Source: Bradyrhizobium sp. AZCC 2262 (GTDB lineage Bacteria > Pseudomonadota > Alphaproteobacteria > Rhizobiales > Xanthobacteraceae). From it: a stretch of 64,000 bases of DNA. The stretch covers positions 8,432,001 through 8,496,000 of the forward strand of contig NZ_JAZHRT010000001.1 in the NCBI RefSeq assembly GCF_036924535.1, written 5' to 3'. The notes beneath the pieces are model-generated. The model made no database searches. It worked only from the letters and a program-made list of their open reading frames with translations, and was not told the origin of the DNA. A program made the position numbers and the translations under genes. This document shows positions 9,730 through 20,052 of this stretch, piece by piece; the first letter of the stretch is position 1; each line of letters begins with the position of its first letter.

Positions 9730-10170
9730 CTAGCGCTTGACGGCGATCAGGACGGCGCCTGTGGCGATCAAGGCTATGCCGACCCAGCCGTTGAATGAAG
9801 GCCGTTCGCCGAGAAAGACCACGCCGAACAGTGCCACCAGCACGACGCTCAATTTATCGATCGGTGCGACCAGCGTTGCGGGGCCGAGCTTGAGCGCACG
9901 GAAATAGCAGATCCAGGATGCGCCGGTGCCGAGTCCGGACAGCAGCAGGAATACCCAGCTTCTGGTCGAGATGGGTCCCGATTGGCTGAACTGACCGGTC
10001 GCGAACAAAATCAGCGACAGGCTGATCAGCACGACGACGGTGCGGATCAAGGTGGCGAGATCGGAATTGATGTCCTCGACGCCGATCTTGGCGAAAATTG
10101 CGGTCAGCGCCGCGAATCCGGCCGAGAGCAGGGCCCAGACCAACCAGGACGGATACGTGTCCGGGCTCAT
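9730..10170 (-). CDS. half-size EamA-family transporter
   Basis: This 146-residue protein contains a single EamA unit of about five helices: PSWLVWALLSAGFAALTAIF, a second near 35-55, and a C-terminal GVVFLGERPSFNGWVGIALI motif typical of the repeat end. Full DMT carriers hold two such units, so this one would have to work as a dimer, as small-multidrug-type carriers do (inference). ATG 10170 is chosen; an upstream ATG at 10227 would run into the preceding gene. The stop codon touches that of the convergent DMT gene with no spacer. Confidence 0.8.
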   Translation of the reverse strand: MSPDTYPSWLVWALLSAGFAALTAIFAKIGVEDINSDLATLIRTVVVLISLSLILFATGQFSQSGPISTRSWVFLLLSGLGTGASWICYFRALKLGPATLVAPIDKLSVVLVALFGVVFLGERPSFNGWVGIALIATGAVLIAVKR

Positions 10171-10180
10171 GCGCCCTCGA

Positions 10181-10654
10181 TCAGTTCCGGTCGTCCGGCA
10201 ATACTGGGAGCGGAGAGACCTCGACACCTTCGTCGATCAGGGAACGCGCTTCCTCGGGCGAGGCTTCGCCGTAGATCGGGCGATGCTCGATATCGCCGTA
10301 ATGCATCTTGCGCGCCTCATTGGGGAAGCGCTCGCCGACATTGTCGGCATTCTTGACGATGTGATCGCGCAATTCCTTCAGCTTGGCGCGCAATTCGCGC
10401 TCCTGCGCCATCAGCAGCGGCGTCGATTCCGATGACGTCGTCACTTCCGCAGGCGCTGCCGGCGCGGGCGCGGCTACCTCGCGGCCCTTCTTGCTCACGA
10501 TCTGCGGAGCCATGATGGCGCGCTCGACCTTGACCGAGCCGCAGGCGGGGCAGCTCACCAGCCTGCGTTTCTCCTGGCTTTCATAGGCCGCGGAGCTTTG
10601 AAACCAGCTTTCGAACGCATGGCCCTTCTCGCAGCGAAGGTTGTAGCGGATCAT
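10181..10654 (-). CDS. DUF1178 family protein
   Basis: The 157-residue protein begins MIRYNLRCEKGHAFESWFQS and carries a CPACGS motif at about 35-40 that, with the early Cys and His, could bind zinc. Both are hallmarks of DUF1178. A flexible Ala/Pro/Val segment follows, and the C-terminus has GERFPNEARKMHYGDIEHRP, the family signature. The function is unknown. Its start overlaps the nitrilase stop by 4 bases, so it belongs to the grxC-nitrilase-DUF1178 transcription unit. Confidence 0.9.
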   Translation of the reverse strand: MIRYNLRCEKGHAFESWFQSSAAYESQEKRRLVSCPACGSVKVERAIMAPQIVSKKGREVAAPAPAAPAEVTTSSESTPLLMAQERELRAKLKELRDHIVKNADNVGERFPNEARKMHYGDIEHRPIYGEASPEEARSLIDEGVEVSPLPVLPDDRN

Positions 10655-11529
10655 GCCGAGCCTCGGACGAGATGCAGATGCTCAGGGCCTGCCTTGGGAT
10701 CGGCGATGCCGAAACGGCGTCCATGCTGCAGCGACGGCACGGTTTTGCGCGCGGTCTCGACCTTTGAGGTATCGATCTCGGCAAGGAATACGCCGGGCTC
10801 GACGCCGCCCTCGGCGAGAATTTCGCCCCAGGGTGCGATGATCAGCGAATGGCCGTAGGTTTCACGCTTGTTCTCATGCATGCCGGCCTGCGCCGCCGCG
10901 AACACGAAACAGCCGTTCTCGATGGCGCGGGCGCGCAGCAGCGTGTGCCAATGCGCCTCGCCGGTCTTTCGCGTGAAGGCCGACGGCACCGTGAGGAACG
11001 ACGCACCGGCTTCAGCCAATGCGCGATAGAGCGCTGGAAAGCGCACGTCGTAACAGATCGTAAGACCAATACGGCCCCACGGCAGATCCGAGATCACCGC
11101 CGTCTCGCCCGGCTGGTAATTGGCGGACTCGCGATAGCTCTCGCCGCCGGGCAGATCGATATCGAACATATGGATCTTGTCGTAGCAGGCGAGCACATTG
11201 CCGTCGGGCCCGATCAGGAACGAGCGATTGACGGCGCGCTCCGGCGAAAAGCGAAGCGCCAGCGAGCCGATATGAAGATGGATCTTCAATTCCGCGGCCA
11301 GCGCGCGATAGGCTTTCAGTGAGAGATCGTCTTCCTCGGCGGCGAGATGCTCGAACAGCGCCTTGCGATTCAGCTGCATCATGTTGCTCACCTCGGGGGT
11401 GAGCACGTAGTCGGCGCCTTGCGCTGCCGCCTCGCGGATCAGCCTGGTGCCCTGTTCGAGGCTCGGCTCGGGCAACAACCCGGTGCGCATCTGCACCATG
11501 GCGGCGGTAAAAATGGAGCCAGCGCTCAT
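10651..11529 (-). CDS. carbon-nitrogen hydrolase (nitrilase superfamily, Nit-type)
   Basis: The 292-residue enzyme shows the nitrilase Glu-Lys-Cys triad context: LTPEVSNMM (Glu near 43), CYDKIHMFDIDLPGGESYRE (Lys) and GLTICYDVRFPALYRALAEA (Cys). The sequence resembles Nit1/Nit2-type omega-amidases and deaminated-glutathione amidases, which clear damaged metabolites, rather than true nitrilases. The substrate is inferred only from family resemblance. Its start overlaps the grxC stop by 4 bases and its stop overlaps the DUF1178 start, indicating translational coupling. A location next to a glutaredoxin fits a glutathione-related role. Confidence 0.9.
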   Translation of the reverse strand: MSAGSIFTAAMVQMRTGLLPEPSLEQGTRLIREAAAQGADYVLTPEVSNMMQLNRKALFEHLAAEEDDLSLKAYRALAAELKIHLHIGSLALRFSPERAVNRSFLIGPDGNVLACYDKIHMFDIDLPGGESYRESANYQPGETAVISDLPWGRIGLTICYDVRFPALYRALAEAGASFLTVPSAFTRKTGEAHWHTLLRARAIENGCFVFAAAQAGMHENKRETYGHSLIIAPWGEILAEGGVEPGVFLAEIDTSKVETARKTVPSLQHGRRFGIADPKAGPEHLHLVRGSA

Positions 11530-11798
11530 GAGGAGGCCTTTTCTCCCGCCAACAGGCCATCGAGCTTGCCCGCGCGATCCAGCGCGTAGAGCTCGTCACA
11601 GCCGCCGACATGGGTTGTGCCGATGAATATCTGAGGAAAGGTCGTGCCGTGGCCTGCGCGGTCGTACATCTGCTCGCGATAGGCCGGGTCGCTCGCCACG
11701 TTCAATTCGGTGAACGCGGCGTTCTTGCGCGTCAGCAACGATTTGGCGGCGGTGCAGTAGCCGCAGCCCGGGCGGGTGTAGATTTCAATGGCGGTCAT
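11526..11798 (-). CDS. grxC: glutaredoxin 3
   Basis: A 90-residue dithiol glutaredoxin that reduces disulfides with glutathione as electron source in the cytoplasm. The active site is C12-G-Y-C15 in IYTRPGCGYCTAAKSLL, and the glutathione-binding TFPQIFIGTTHVGGCDEL segment lies in the second half. I chose ATG 11798 (MTAIEIYTRP) since the open frame upstream has no homology. It is the first gene of a coupled run with a nitrilase and DUF1178, and lies 28 bases after comF. Confidence 0.95.
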   Translation of the reverse strand: MTAIEIYTRPGCGYCTAAKSLLTRKNAAFTELNVASDPAYREQMYDRAGHGTTFPQIFIGTTHVGGCDELYALDRAGKLDGLLAGEKASS

Positions 11799-11826
11799 GG
11801 CGCGCTCTGGTTGGCAAGTAATTGAA

Positions 11827-12636
11827 TTATATGGGAGCGCGGTGGCTGTCCACAACCCGCGCGAATACCAGCACGTCAACCTGCGCGGCCTTGGCGCGCA
11901 GCAGCGCCCGGGCGCAGGCGTCGGTGGTGGCGCCTGACGTCAAGACATCGTCGATCAGGACGATGCGACGGCCCTGGATATCAGCCATGCGATCGGCGGC
12001 GACCTTGAAGGCGCCCTGCACATTGCTGGCGCGCTGCGGCCGGGACAGGCCAATCTGTTGTTCGGTCGCGCGAATGCGGCGAAGCGCCTCAGAGGCCAGT
12101 TTGACGCCGGTTTGCTGTGAAATCACCCGCGCCAACGCGCCGGACTGGTTGTAGCGGCGGCTCCAGCCACGCCGCCAGTGCAGGGGTACCGGCACCAGCA
12201 CGTCGGCCTCGTCGAGCAATTCCTGACCCGCGCGCGCCATCCAGCGGCCCATGGCGGGCGCCAGATCGGTGCGGTCCTGGTATTTCAGCGAATGCACCAG
12301 CGTGCGCGCGACGTCGTCATAGCGCACCGCAGCGCGGGCGCGCTGGTATGCCGGTGGATTGGCAATCGCCTCCATCGACAGCAATTCCGGGCCCGGGTCA
12401 TAGACGAAGGGGATGCCGAGCCGCGGACAGAACGGCGGTGCGATGAACGACAATTTCGCCCAGCACGCCGCGCAAACACCCTCGCCATCGACCGGCTCGC
12501 GGCAGGAAACGCACAGCGTCGGCAGCGCGATGTCGAGTGCGAGCCGCGGCAGATGCGCGACTGCGTCGCGGCAGGCACTCAACGCGCCGCGCAAATGGTT
12601 GGCGATGGAGCGTGGTGGTGATGCTTCGGCGTCCAT
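11827..12636 (-). CDS. comF: ComF family phosphoribosyltransferase-like protein
   Basis: The 269-residue protein has the ComF layout: a Cys-rich N-terminal zinc-like cluster (CVSCREPVDGEGVCAACW, about 42-59) and a C-terminal type I phosphoribosyltransferase domain with the PRPP loop RIVLIDDVLTSGATTDACAR at about 224-243. ComF proteins are needed for DNA uptake in naturally competent bacteria, but most rhizobial homologues have no tested role. The gene is divergent from the methyltransferase at 12714 and is followed closely by grxC. Confidence 0.9.
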   Translation of the reverse strand: MDAEASPPRSIANHLRGALSACRDAVAHLPRLALDIALPTLCVSCREPVDGEGVCAACWAKLSFIAPPFCPRLGIPFVYDPGPELLSMEAIANPPAYQRARAAVRYDDVARTLVHSLKYQDRTDLAPAMGRWMARAGQELLDEADVLVPVPLHWRRGWSRRYNQSGALARVISQQTGVKLASEALRRIRATEQQIGLSRPQRASNVQGAFKVAADRMADIQGRRIVLIDDVLTSGATTDACARALLRAKAAQVDVLVFARVVDSHRAPI

Positions 12637-12713
12637 GGGGCGAGGCTAGCGCCGGTGGGCAGCGTGCTCAAGCGCAGGATTGCCAGAGATAGGGAGCCAG
12701 CGTACCAACCGGC

Positions 12714-13559
12714 ATGGCTTCGACCCCGACCGCCGCACCGATCCTGTTCGACCGCGCATTGCTGCGCGCGCGGATGGAACGTGCGCGGCGTGGCGGCCCG
12801 GCGACGTTTCTGCTCGATCGCGTCCGGGAGGATTTTGAAGAGCGGCTGCAGACGGTGATGCGGAATTTTGCCGGTGTCGCCGATATCTGGACCCCGGACG
12901 AACTGCTGCGAAAGCCGGTGGCGGATCGCTTCCAGTCGATCACCCGCATCGATCCCGATCAATCGGAAACGCTGCGCTTGCCGCCGCAATCGCTCGACCT
13001 CGTTATCTCCGCACTCGCCTTTCAGTTCGTCAACGATCTGCCGGGTGTGCTGGCGCAGATCCGTCGCGCGTTGAAGCCGGACGGGCTGTTGCTGGCGGCG
13101 ATGATCGGCGGCGATACGTTGACGGAGCTCAGGCAATCCTTTGCCGCGGCGGAAGCCGAATGCGAGGGCGGAGTGTCGCCGCGGGTCGCGCCGTTTGCGG
13201 ATCTGCGTGATGTCGGTGCGCTGCTGCAGCGCGCGGGGCTGGCGCTGCCGGTTACCGATGTCGACCGCGTCGTGGTGCGCTATGACAGCGCGTTCGCGCT
13301 GATGACCGATCTCAGGCGGATGGGCGCGACCAATATTTTGATCGAGCGGCGGCGCGCGCCGACCCGCCGCGCCACCATGCTGCGGATGGCGCAGATTTAC
13401 GGAGAGCGTTTCGCCGACGCTGACGGCCGTGTCCGCGCGACCTTCGATGTGATCTGGCTGTCCGGCTGGGCGCCGCATGAAAGCCAGCCGAAGCCGCTGA
13501 AGCCAGGCTCGGCGAAAGCGAGCCTGGAGGCGGCGGTGAAGAAGGCTACGCGAGAGTGA
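12714..13559 (+). CDS. NDUFAF5/BioC-like methyltransferase-domain protein
   Basis: The 281-residue protein matches the alphaproteobacterial relatives of mitochondrial NDUFAF5 (a complex I assembly hydroxylase/methyltransferase-like factor): FDRALLRARMERARRGGPAT at the start, LDLVISALAFQFVNDLPGVL and FADLRDVGALLQRAGLALPV later, and LMTDLRRMGATN near the C-terminus. The usual glycine-rich SAM loop is not visible: where it is expected (about 45-60) the text reads VMRNFAGVADIWTPDELL. Catalysis or SAM use is therefore uncertain. It is divergent from comF. The role in respiratory complex assembly is inference. Confidence 0.8.
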   Translation: MASTPTAAPILFDRALLRARMERARRGGPATFLLDRVREDFEERLQTVMRNFAGVADIWTPDELLRKPVADRFQSITRIDPDQSETLRLPPQSLDLVISALAFQFVNDLPGVLAQIRRALKPDGLLLAAMIGGDTLTELRQSFAAAEAECEGGVSPRVAPFADLRDVGALLQRAGLALPVTDVDRVVVRYDSAFALMTDLRRMGATNILIERRRAPTRRATMLRMAQIYGERFADADGRVRATFDVIWLSGWAPHESQPKPLKPGSAKASLEAAVKKATRE

Positions 13560-13568
13560 TCGCAGTTC

Positions 13569-13678
13569 GTCATTGCCTGCGACAAACGCGAAGCGTTTGC
13601 GCAAGGGAGCAAAGCGACGAAGCAATCCATTCTATCCCCGGGCGCTTGCATGGATTGCTTCGCTGCGCTCGCAATGAC
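13569..13678. repeat. palindromic intergenic repeat, family B, copy 1
   Basis: Outer arms GTCATTGC / GCAATGAC enclose a second pair, GAAGCAATCCAT / ATGGATTGCTTC. The element lies between two convergent genes. Related copies are at 46119 and 54483. Confidence 0.8.
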
Positions 13679-13719
13679 GAGAGGCCGGCGCGCTGCGCAG
13701 CGGCCGGAGAAACGCGCCG

Positions 13720-14130
13720 CTACATCAACAAATCGATCAGATGCGGGATCAGCGGAATGTCTGCGGGCGGCATCGGGTAGTCGCGCAGCTTGTTGGCGCG
13801 GACCCAGGCCAGTTGCTGGCCCTCGCGCGCCGTCACCATGCCCTCCCAGCGCCGGCAGATGTAGAGCGGCATCAGCAAATGAAAACTGTCATAGGCGTAG
13901 CTCGCGAACGTCAACGGCGCCAGGCACGGCTCGCTGACGTCGATCCCGATCTCTTCATGCAGTTCGCGGATCAGGGTCTGCTCCGGCCGTTCGCCGGGCT
14001 CGACCTTGCCGCCGGGAAATTCCCACAGGCCGGCGAGCGCCTTGCCTTCCGGCCGCTGTGCGATCAGCACGCGCTTGTCGGCGTCGACCAGGGCGCAGGC
14101 GACCACGAGAGTGAGCTTGATGTCAGCCAT
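13720..14130 (-). CDS. mutT: Nudix hydrolase, MutT-type 8-oxo-dGTP diphosphatase
   Basis: The 136-residue protein carries a complete Nudix box, GGKVEPGERPEQTLIRELHE followed by EIGI (about 38-61), with the catalytic RELxEE glutamates. The pattern ALVDADKRVLIAQRPEGKAL, GLWEFPGGK is that of MutT-like (deoxy)nucleoside triphosphate pyrophosphohydrolases, which clear oxidised nucleotides such as 8-oxo-dGTP. It lies downstream of argJ on the same strand, separated from it by a palindromic repeat, so independent expression is possible. Confidence 0.93.
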   Translation of the reverse strand: MADIKLTLVVACALVDADKRVLIAQRPEGKALAGLWEFPGGKVEPGERPEQTLIRELHEEIGIDVSEPCLAPLTFASYAYDSFHLLMPLYICRRWEGMVTAREGQQLAWVRANKLRDYPMPPADIPLIPHLIDLLM

Positions 14131-14152
14131 GCGTCCCTGCCAGTTTTCTAAC

Positions 14153-14233
14153 TGTCATTCCGGGGCGCGCGAAGCGCGAACCCGGAATCTCGAGATTCCG
14201 GGTTCGATGCTGACGCATCGCCCCGGAATGACA
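14153..14233. repeat. palindromic intergenic repeat, family C
   Basis: Outer arms TGTCATTCCGGGGCG and its complement close an 81-base foldback. Inside, 14181-14202 is a perfect 22-base palindrome reading CCCGGAATCTC and then its complement. It lies between argJ and mutT and could act as a transcript-end structure. Confidence 0.8.
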
Positions 14234-14244
14234 TCAAGTGGCGA

Positions 14245-15486
14245 TCAAGAGCGATAATCGCCGTTGATCGCGACATATTCCTTGGTGAGATCGCAGGTCA
14301 GCACGCGGTCGCGGCCCTTGCCGAGGCCAAGGGTGACCTTGATCTGGATTTTTGGATTTTTCATCACCTCGGAAACCTCGGTCTCGTTGTAGGATGGATC
14401 GCGCGCGCCACTTTTGGCGACGCGGATGCCGTTGAACGAGATCGAAAGCTTGTCGCGGTTGGCAGGCTCGCCGGCCTTGCCGACCGCCATCACCACGCGG
14501 CCCCAATTGGCGTCCTCGCCGGCGATCGCCGTCTTCACCAGCGGCGAATTCGCGATCGACATCGCGATCTTGCGCGCTGAGGTCTTGGTGGTCGCGCCTT
14601 CGACGACCACCTCGACCAGCTTGCGCGCGCCTTCGCCATCGCGGGCCACCTGTTCGGCAAGATCGGCCAGCACGTCTTGGAACGCCTTGGCGAACGCTTT
14701 CAGCCTGGGATCGCTGGCGCGGCTGATCTTCGGCGCGCCATTTGCGGCAGCCGCGCCGGTGGCGAAGGCGAGCAGGGTGTCCGACGTCGAGGTGTCGCTG
14801 TCGATGGTGACGGCGTTGAACGTATCGTCGACACCGCTCTTGAGCAGCGCCTGCAGCACGGCCGACGACAGCGGCGCGTCGGTGAACACAAAGGACAGCA
14901 TGGTCGCCATGTCGGGCATGATCATGCCGGCGCCCTTGGCCATGCCGTTGATGGTCACCTTGGCCTTGCCGAGTTTCACCGTGGCGGTTGCGACCTTCGG
15001 GAAGGTATCGGTGGTCATGATCGCCCTGGCCGCGTCCATCCAGTGGTCGGGGGTGGCCGCCTCGGCCAGCGTCGCCAGCACGCCGTCGAACTTGGTGGCG
15101 TCGAGCGGCTCGCCGATCACGCCGGTCGAGGCGAGGAAGACGTCGGAGGTCGCGCAGCCGACGGCCTTCGCTGCGGTTTGCGCGGTCAGCGCGGTTGACT
15201 GCTTGCCGGTCTTGCCGGTGAAGGCATTGGCGTTGCCGGAATTCACCACCAGCGCGCGGGCTTGTCCCCGGCCGAGCTTGGCGCGGCACCATTCAACGGG
15301 AGCGGACGGGCATTTCGACTTGGTGAAGACGCCCGCGACTGTGGTGCCCTTGTCCATGACCGCCAGCAGCACGTCGGTGCGGCCCTTGTAGCGAATGCCG
15401 GCCGCGGCGGTCGCGAGCTTTACGCCGGCAATCGCGGGCATCTCGGGGACATTGGTCGGAGCGAGGGGGGAGACGGCAGTAGACAT
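14245..15486 (-). CDS. argJ: bifunctional ornithine acetyltransferase / N-acetylglutamate synthase
   Basis: ArgJ moves the acetyl group from N-acetylornithine to glutamate, recycling acetyl in arginine synthesis; the bifunctional form also makes N-acetylglutamate from acetyl-CoA. The 413-residue precursor has the self-cleavage region [20 protein letters not shown] at about 184-203, where the Thr of ATML becomes the nucleophile of the beta chain. [15 protein letters not shown] and [14 protein letters not shown] are other family blocks. It ends in [10 protein letters not shown], the usual C-terminus. It follows the parvulin gene on the same strand. Confidence 0.96.
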   Translation of the reverse strand: MSTAVSPLAPTNVPEMPAIAGVKLATAAAGIRYKGRTDVLLAVMDKGTTVAGVFTKSKCPSAPVEWCRAKLGRGQARALVVNSGNANAFTGKTGKQSTALTAQTAAKAVGCATSDVFLASTGVIGEPLDATKFDGVLATLAEAATPDHWMDAARAIMTTDTFPKVATATVKLGKAKVTINGMAKGAGMIMPDMATMLSFVFTDAPLSSAVLQALLKSGVDDTFNAVTIDSDTSTSDTLLAFATGAAAANGAPKISRASDPRLKAFAKAFQDVLADLAEQVARDGEGARKLVEVVVEGATTKTSARKIAMSIANSPLVKTAIAGEDANWGRVVMAVGKAGEPANRDKLSISFNGIRVAKSGARDPSYNETEVSEVMKNPKIQIKVTLGLGKGRDRVLTCDLTKEYVAINGDYRS

Positions 15487-15578
15487 GCGAGCACCTGTTC
15501 GGCCAGATCAAACTATAGCCGGACCAGCCCCGGCCATCGACGTCTTGAGGGCCTGTCAACGAACCCCAGACATGGAAC

Positions 15579-15600
15579 GGCCGGGCGCTTCGGCCCGGCC
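15579..15600 (-). terminator. hairpin between parvulin gene and argJ
   Basis: An 8-bp GC stem (GGCCGGGC / GCCCGGCC) with a 6-base loop. No T-run follows on the minus strand, so it is at best a weak terminator, pause or RNA-stability structure. Confidence 0.35.
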
Positions 15601-15647
15601 ATGACGATGGTCAATACTATCGGTCTGAAAGAAGTAACAGCGATTTT

Positions 15648-16559
15648 TTACTTCTTGGCCGGCGGCGCCATCTTGGAATCCGCGGGTTTTGGAGCGTCGG
15701 CCTTGGCGGCTTCAGCCGGCTTGTCCATACGCTCGACCTTGGCGGCTTCGCGCAGCTTGGCGACGTATTCGGCCTGGGCCTTGCGCGTCACATAGGTCTC
15801 GATCTGGGCCTTGACCTGCTCGAAGTCGGGGGCCTTGCGGGCGCGCTTTTCCTCGACCTTGATGATGTGCCAGCCGAATTGCGACTTGACGGGGTCCGAG
15901 ATCTTGCCGGGTTCGAGCGTGAAGGCGACGGCGGAGAATTCCGGCACCATCTGTTCCTTGGTGAAGAAGCCGAGATCGCCGCCATCGGAGGCGCCGGGAT
16001 CCTTGGACTTCTTCTTCGCCAGTTCGGCAAAGTCGCCGCCCTTCTTCAGCTCTTCCGCGATCGCCTTGGCCTCGTCCTCGGTCTCGACCAGGATATGCCG
16101 GGCATGGACTTCCATTTCGCCGGTGATCTGCTTGGAGGCCTCCTCATAGACCTTCTTCATGGCCTCGTCGGTGGTCGCAGCCTTGCCCTCGGTGGCGAGG
16201 AGGCTGTCCATCAGAAGGCGGCTGCGGGTGAAGGCCAGGCGCTTCTTGAAGTCCTCGGAATTCTCGACCTTCTTGTCCTCGGCGGCCTTGGCGACGATTT
16301 TCAGGTCGATCAGGAAGGCCAGCACGTTGTCCTTCTTGGACGCCGGGTCCATTTGCGCGAGGCTGGGGCCGAGTTCCTCTTCCGCGAGCGCGACGTCGCT
16401 CTGGCGGATCTCGATGCCGTTGACCTTGGCGAGAACGGGGTTGTCCTGGGCACGAACCGGCAGGCTGGCGGCCAGAATCGCGGCCAGACAGGCCGTCGCG
16501 GCCAGGGAGGCGAGGCCGAAGCGCCGGCCGGTTTTCGTTTCCGGGAACGAGGTGGTCAT
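15648..16559 (-). CDS. secreted parvulin-type peptidyl-prolyl isomerase
   Basis: The 303-residue protein folds or holds periplasmic proteins. After a basic start (MTTSFPETKTGRRFG) comes a signal segment, LAATACLAAILAASLPVRAQ, with a likely cleavage after ARA-Q-like residues near 38. A SurA-like N-terminal part follows, then the PpiC rotamase domain (about 136-235) with VHARHILVETEDEAKAIAEE, DPGASDGGDLGFFTKEQMVP and SQFGWHIIKVEEKRA. The tail is Lys/Ala/Pro-rich. ATG 16559 is chosen because the signal peptide begins there. It is divergent from secA, which is functionally fitting for a secretion-linked folding factor. Confidence 0.93.
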   Translation of the reverse strand: MTTSFPETKTGRRFGLASLAATACLAAILAASLPVRAQDNPVLAKVNGIEIRQSDVALAEEELGPSLAQMDPASKKDNVLAFLIDLKIVAKAAEDKKVENSEDFKKRLAFTRSRLLMDSLLATEGKAATTDEAMKKVYEEASKQITGEMEVHARHILVETEDEAKAIAEELKKGGDFAELAKKKSKDPGASDGGDLGFFTKEQMVPEFSAVAFTLEPGKISDPVKSQFGWHIIKVEEKRARKAPDFEQVKAQIETYVTRKAQAEYVAKLREAAKVERMDKPAEAAKADAPKPADSKMAPPAKK

Positions 16560-16907
16560 GGAAAATCCTTGTCTTGAAGATGGGGGCGGCAAAGGCGGCG
16601 GGACACTCGCCCAATCATGCGGCCTTGGCAACGCGAAAAGTCTGTCAAAATGATGAATTCCTTGACAGATGGACGCAAGTTGACAAGGCCCCGACCCAGC
16701 CATATCTGTGCCGGATCGTATAGCGGCGATAGCGCTTATTTTGCTGCGTTTTGCCGCTGAACCTAGGATTGCTTAATTCCCACTCATTAGGCGGATAACG
16801 CTCCGGAACGGGGTGTTTGCCGCGATGCGTCACGGTGAGTTGATAGGCAACTTGGTGGACCACGTCACGGCATGCAACGCAAGTAACGGCTAAAGGCAGG
16901 AATTGGC
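16560..16907. other. divergent promoter region between parvulin gene and secA
   Basis: This 348-base gap separates two divergent genes and must hold both promoters. A plausible plus-strand promoter for secA is listed separately. No small gene or conserved RNA was recognised. Confidence 0.5.
16680..16708 (+). promoter_or_regulatory. candidate sigma-70-type promoter upstream of secA
   Basis: TTGACA at 16680-16685, a 17-base spacer, then TATCTG at 16703-16708. The -35 is perfect and the -10 is weak; it lies about 200 bases before the secA start. Confidence 0.3.
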
Positions 16908-19742
<2,835 letters not shown>

Positions 19743-19792
19743 GCACTAGTTTCAATAACGTTTTCTCAATAACGTTTTCGTCTTCCTCACGG

Positions 19793-19832
19793 AAACATCG
19801 GTGGCAGGTCATCGCCTGCCACCGATGTTTTT
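19793..19832 (+). terminator. rho-independent terminator of secA
   Basis: A perfect 16-bp stem (19793-19808 with 19815-19830), a TCATCG loop and a T-run at the 3' end, about 50 bases after the secA stop. One of the clearest intrinsic terminators in the window. Confidence 0.9.
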
Positions 19833-20052
19833 ATGACCGTGTTCGACAGCCGCCGGCACAGTCGCCGGAACTGTCATCCATCGCTTAGCCACCGGGCGGC
19901 TTGTATGAGCCCCGAAGCTGGGCGGCCTTTTAGGTGAGCAAAGGCGTTTCTGCGCCGTGCCCACTAGCAAGCCGCACATGGCACGTTCGGTGGTGGGCAC
20001 GCTTACGCTTTGCCCACCCCACGATTCCAGTTTTACTGAAAGAGCCGCGCTT
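19833..20052. other. intergenic stretch with a GGTGGGCA / TGCCCACC repeat
   Basis: No gene is supported here. An inverted repeat, GGTGGGCA (19992-19999) with TGCCCACC (20011-20018), and a nearby partial copy starting about 19956 form a small palindromic element. A similar GTGGGCA / TTGCCCAC arrangement recurs at about 46226-46284. Confidence 0.5.

Noticed and set aside
12579-13625. A 348-codon minus-strand frame opposite the methyltransferase gene
   Set aside because: Composition is Arg/His-rich without family blocks, while the plus strand carries a recognisable protein.
15579-15600. Strong intrinsic terminator between the parvulin gene and argJ
   Set aside because: The stem is good but no T-run follows on either strand, so it is listed only as a low-confidence hairpin.
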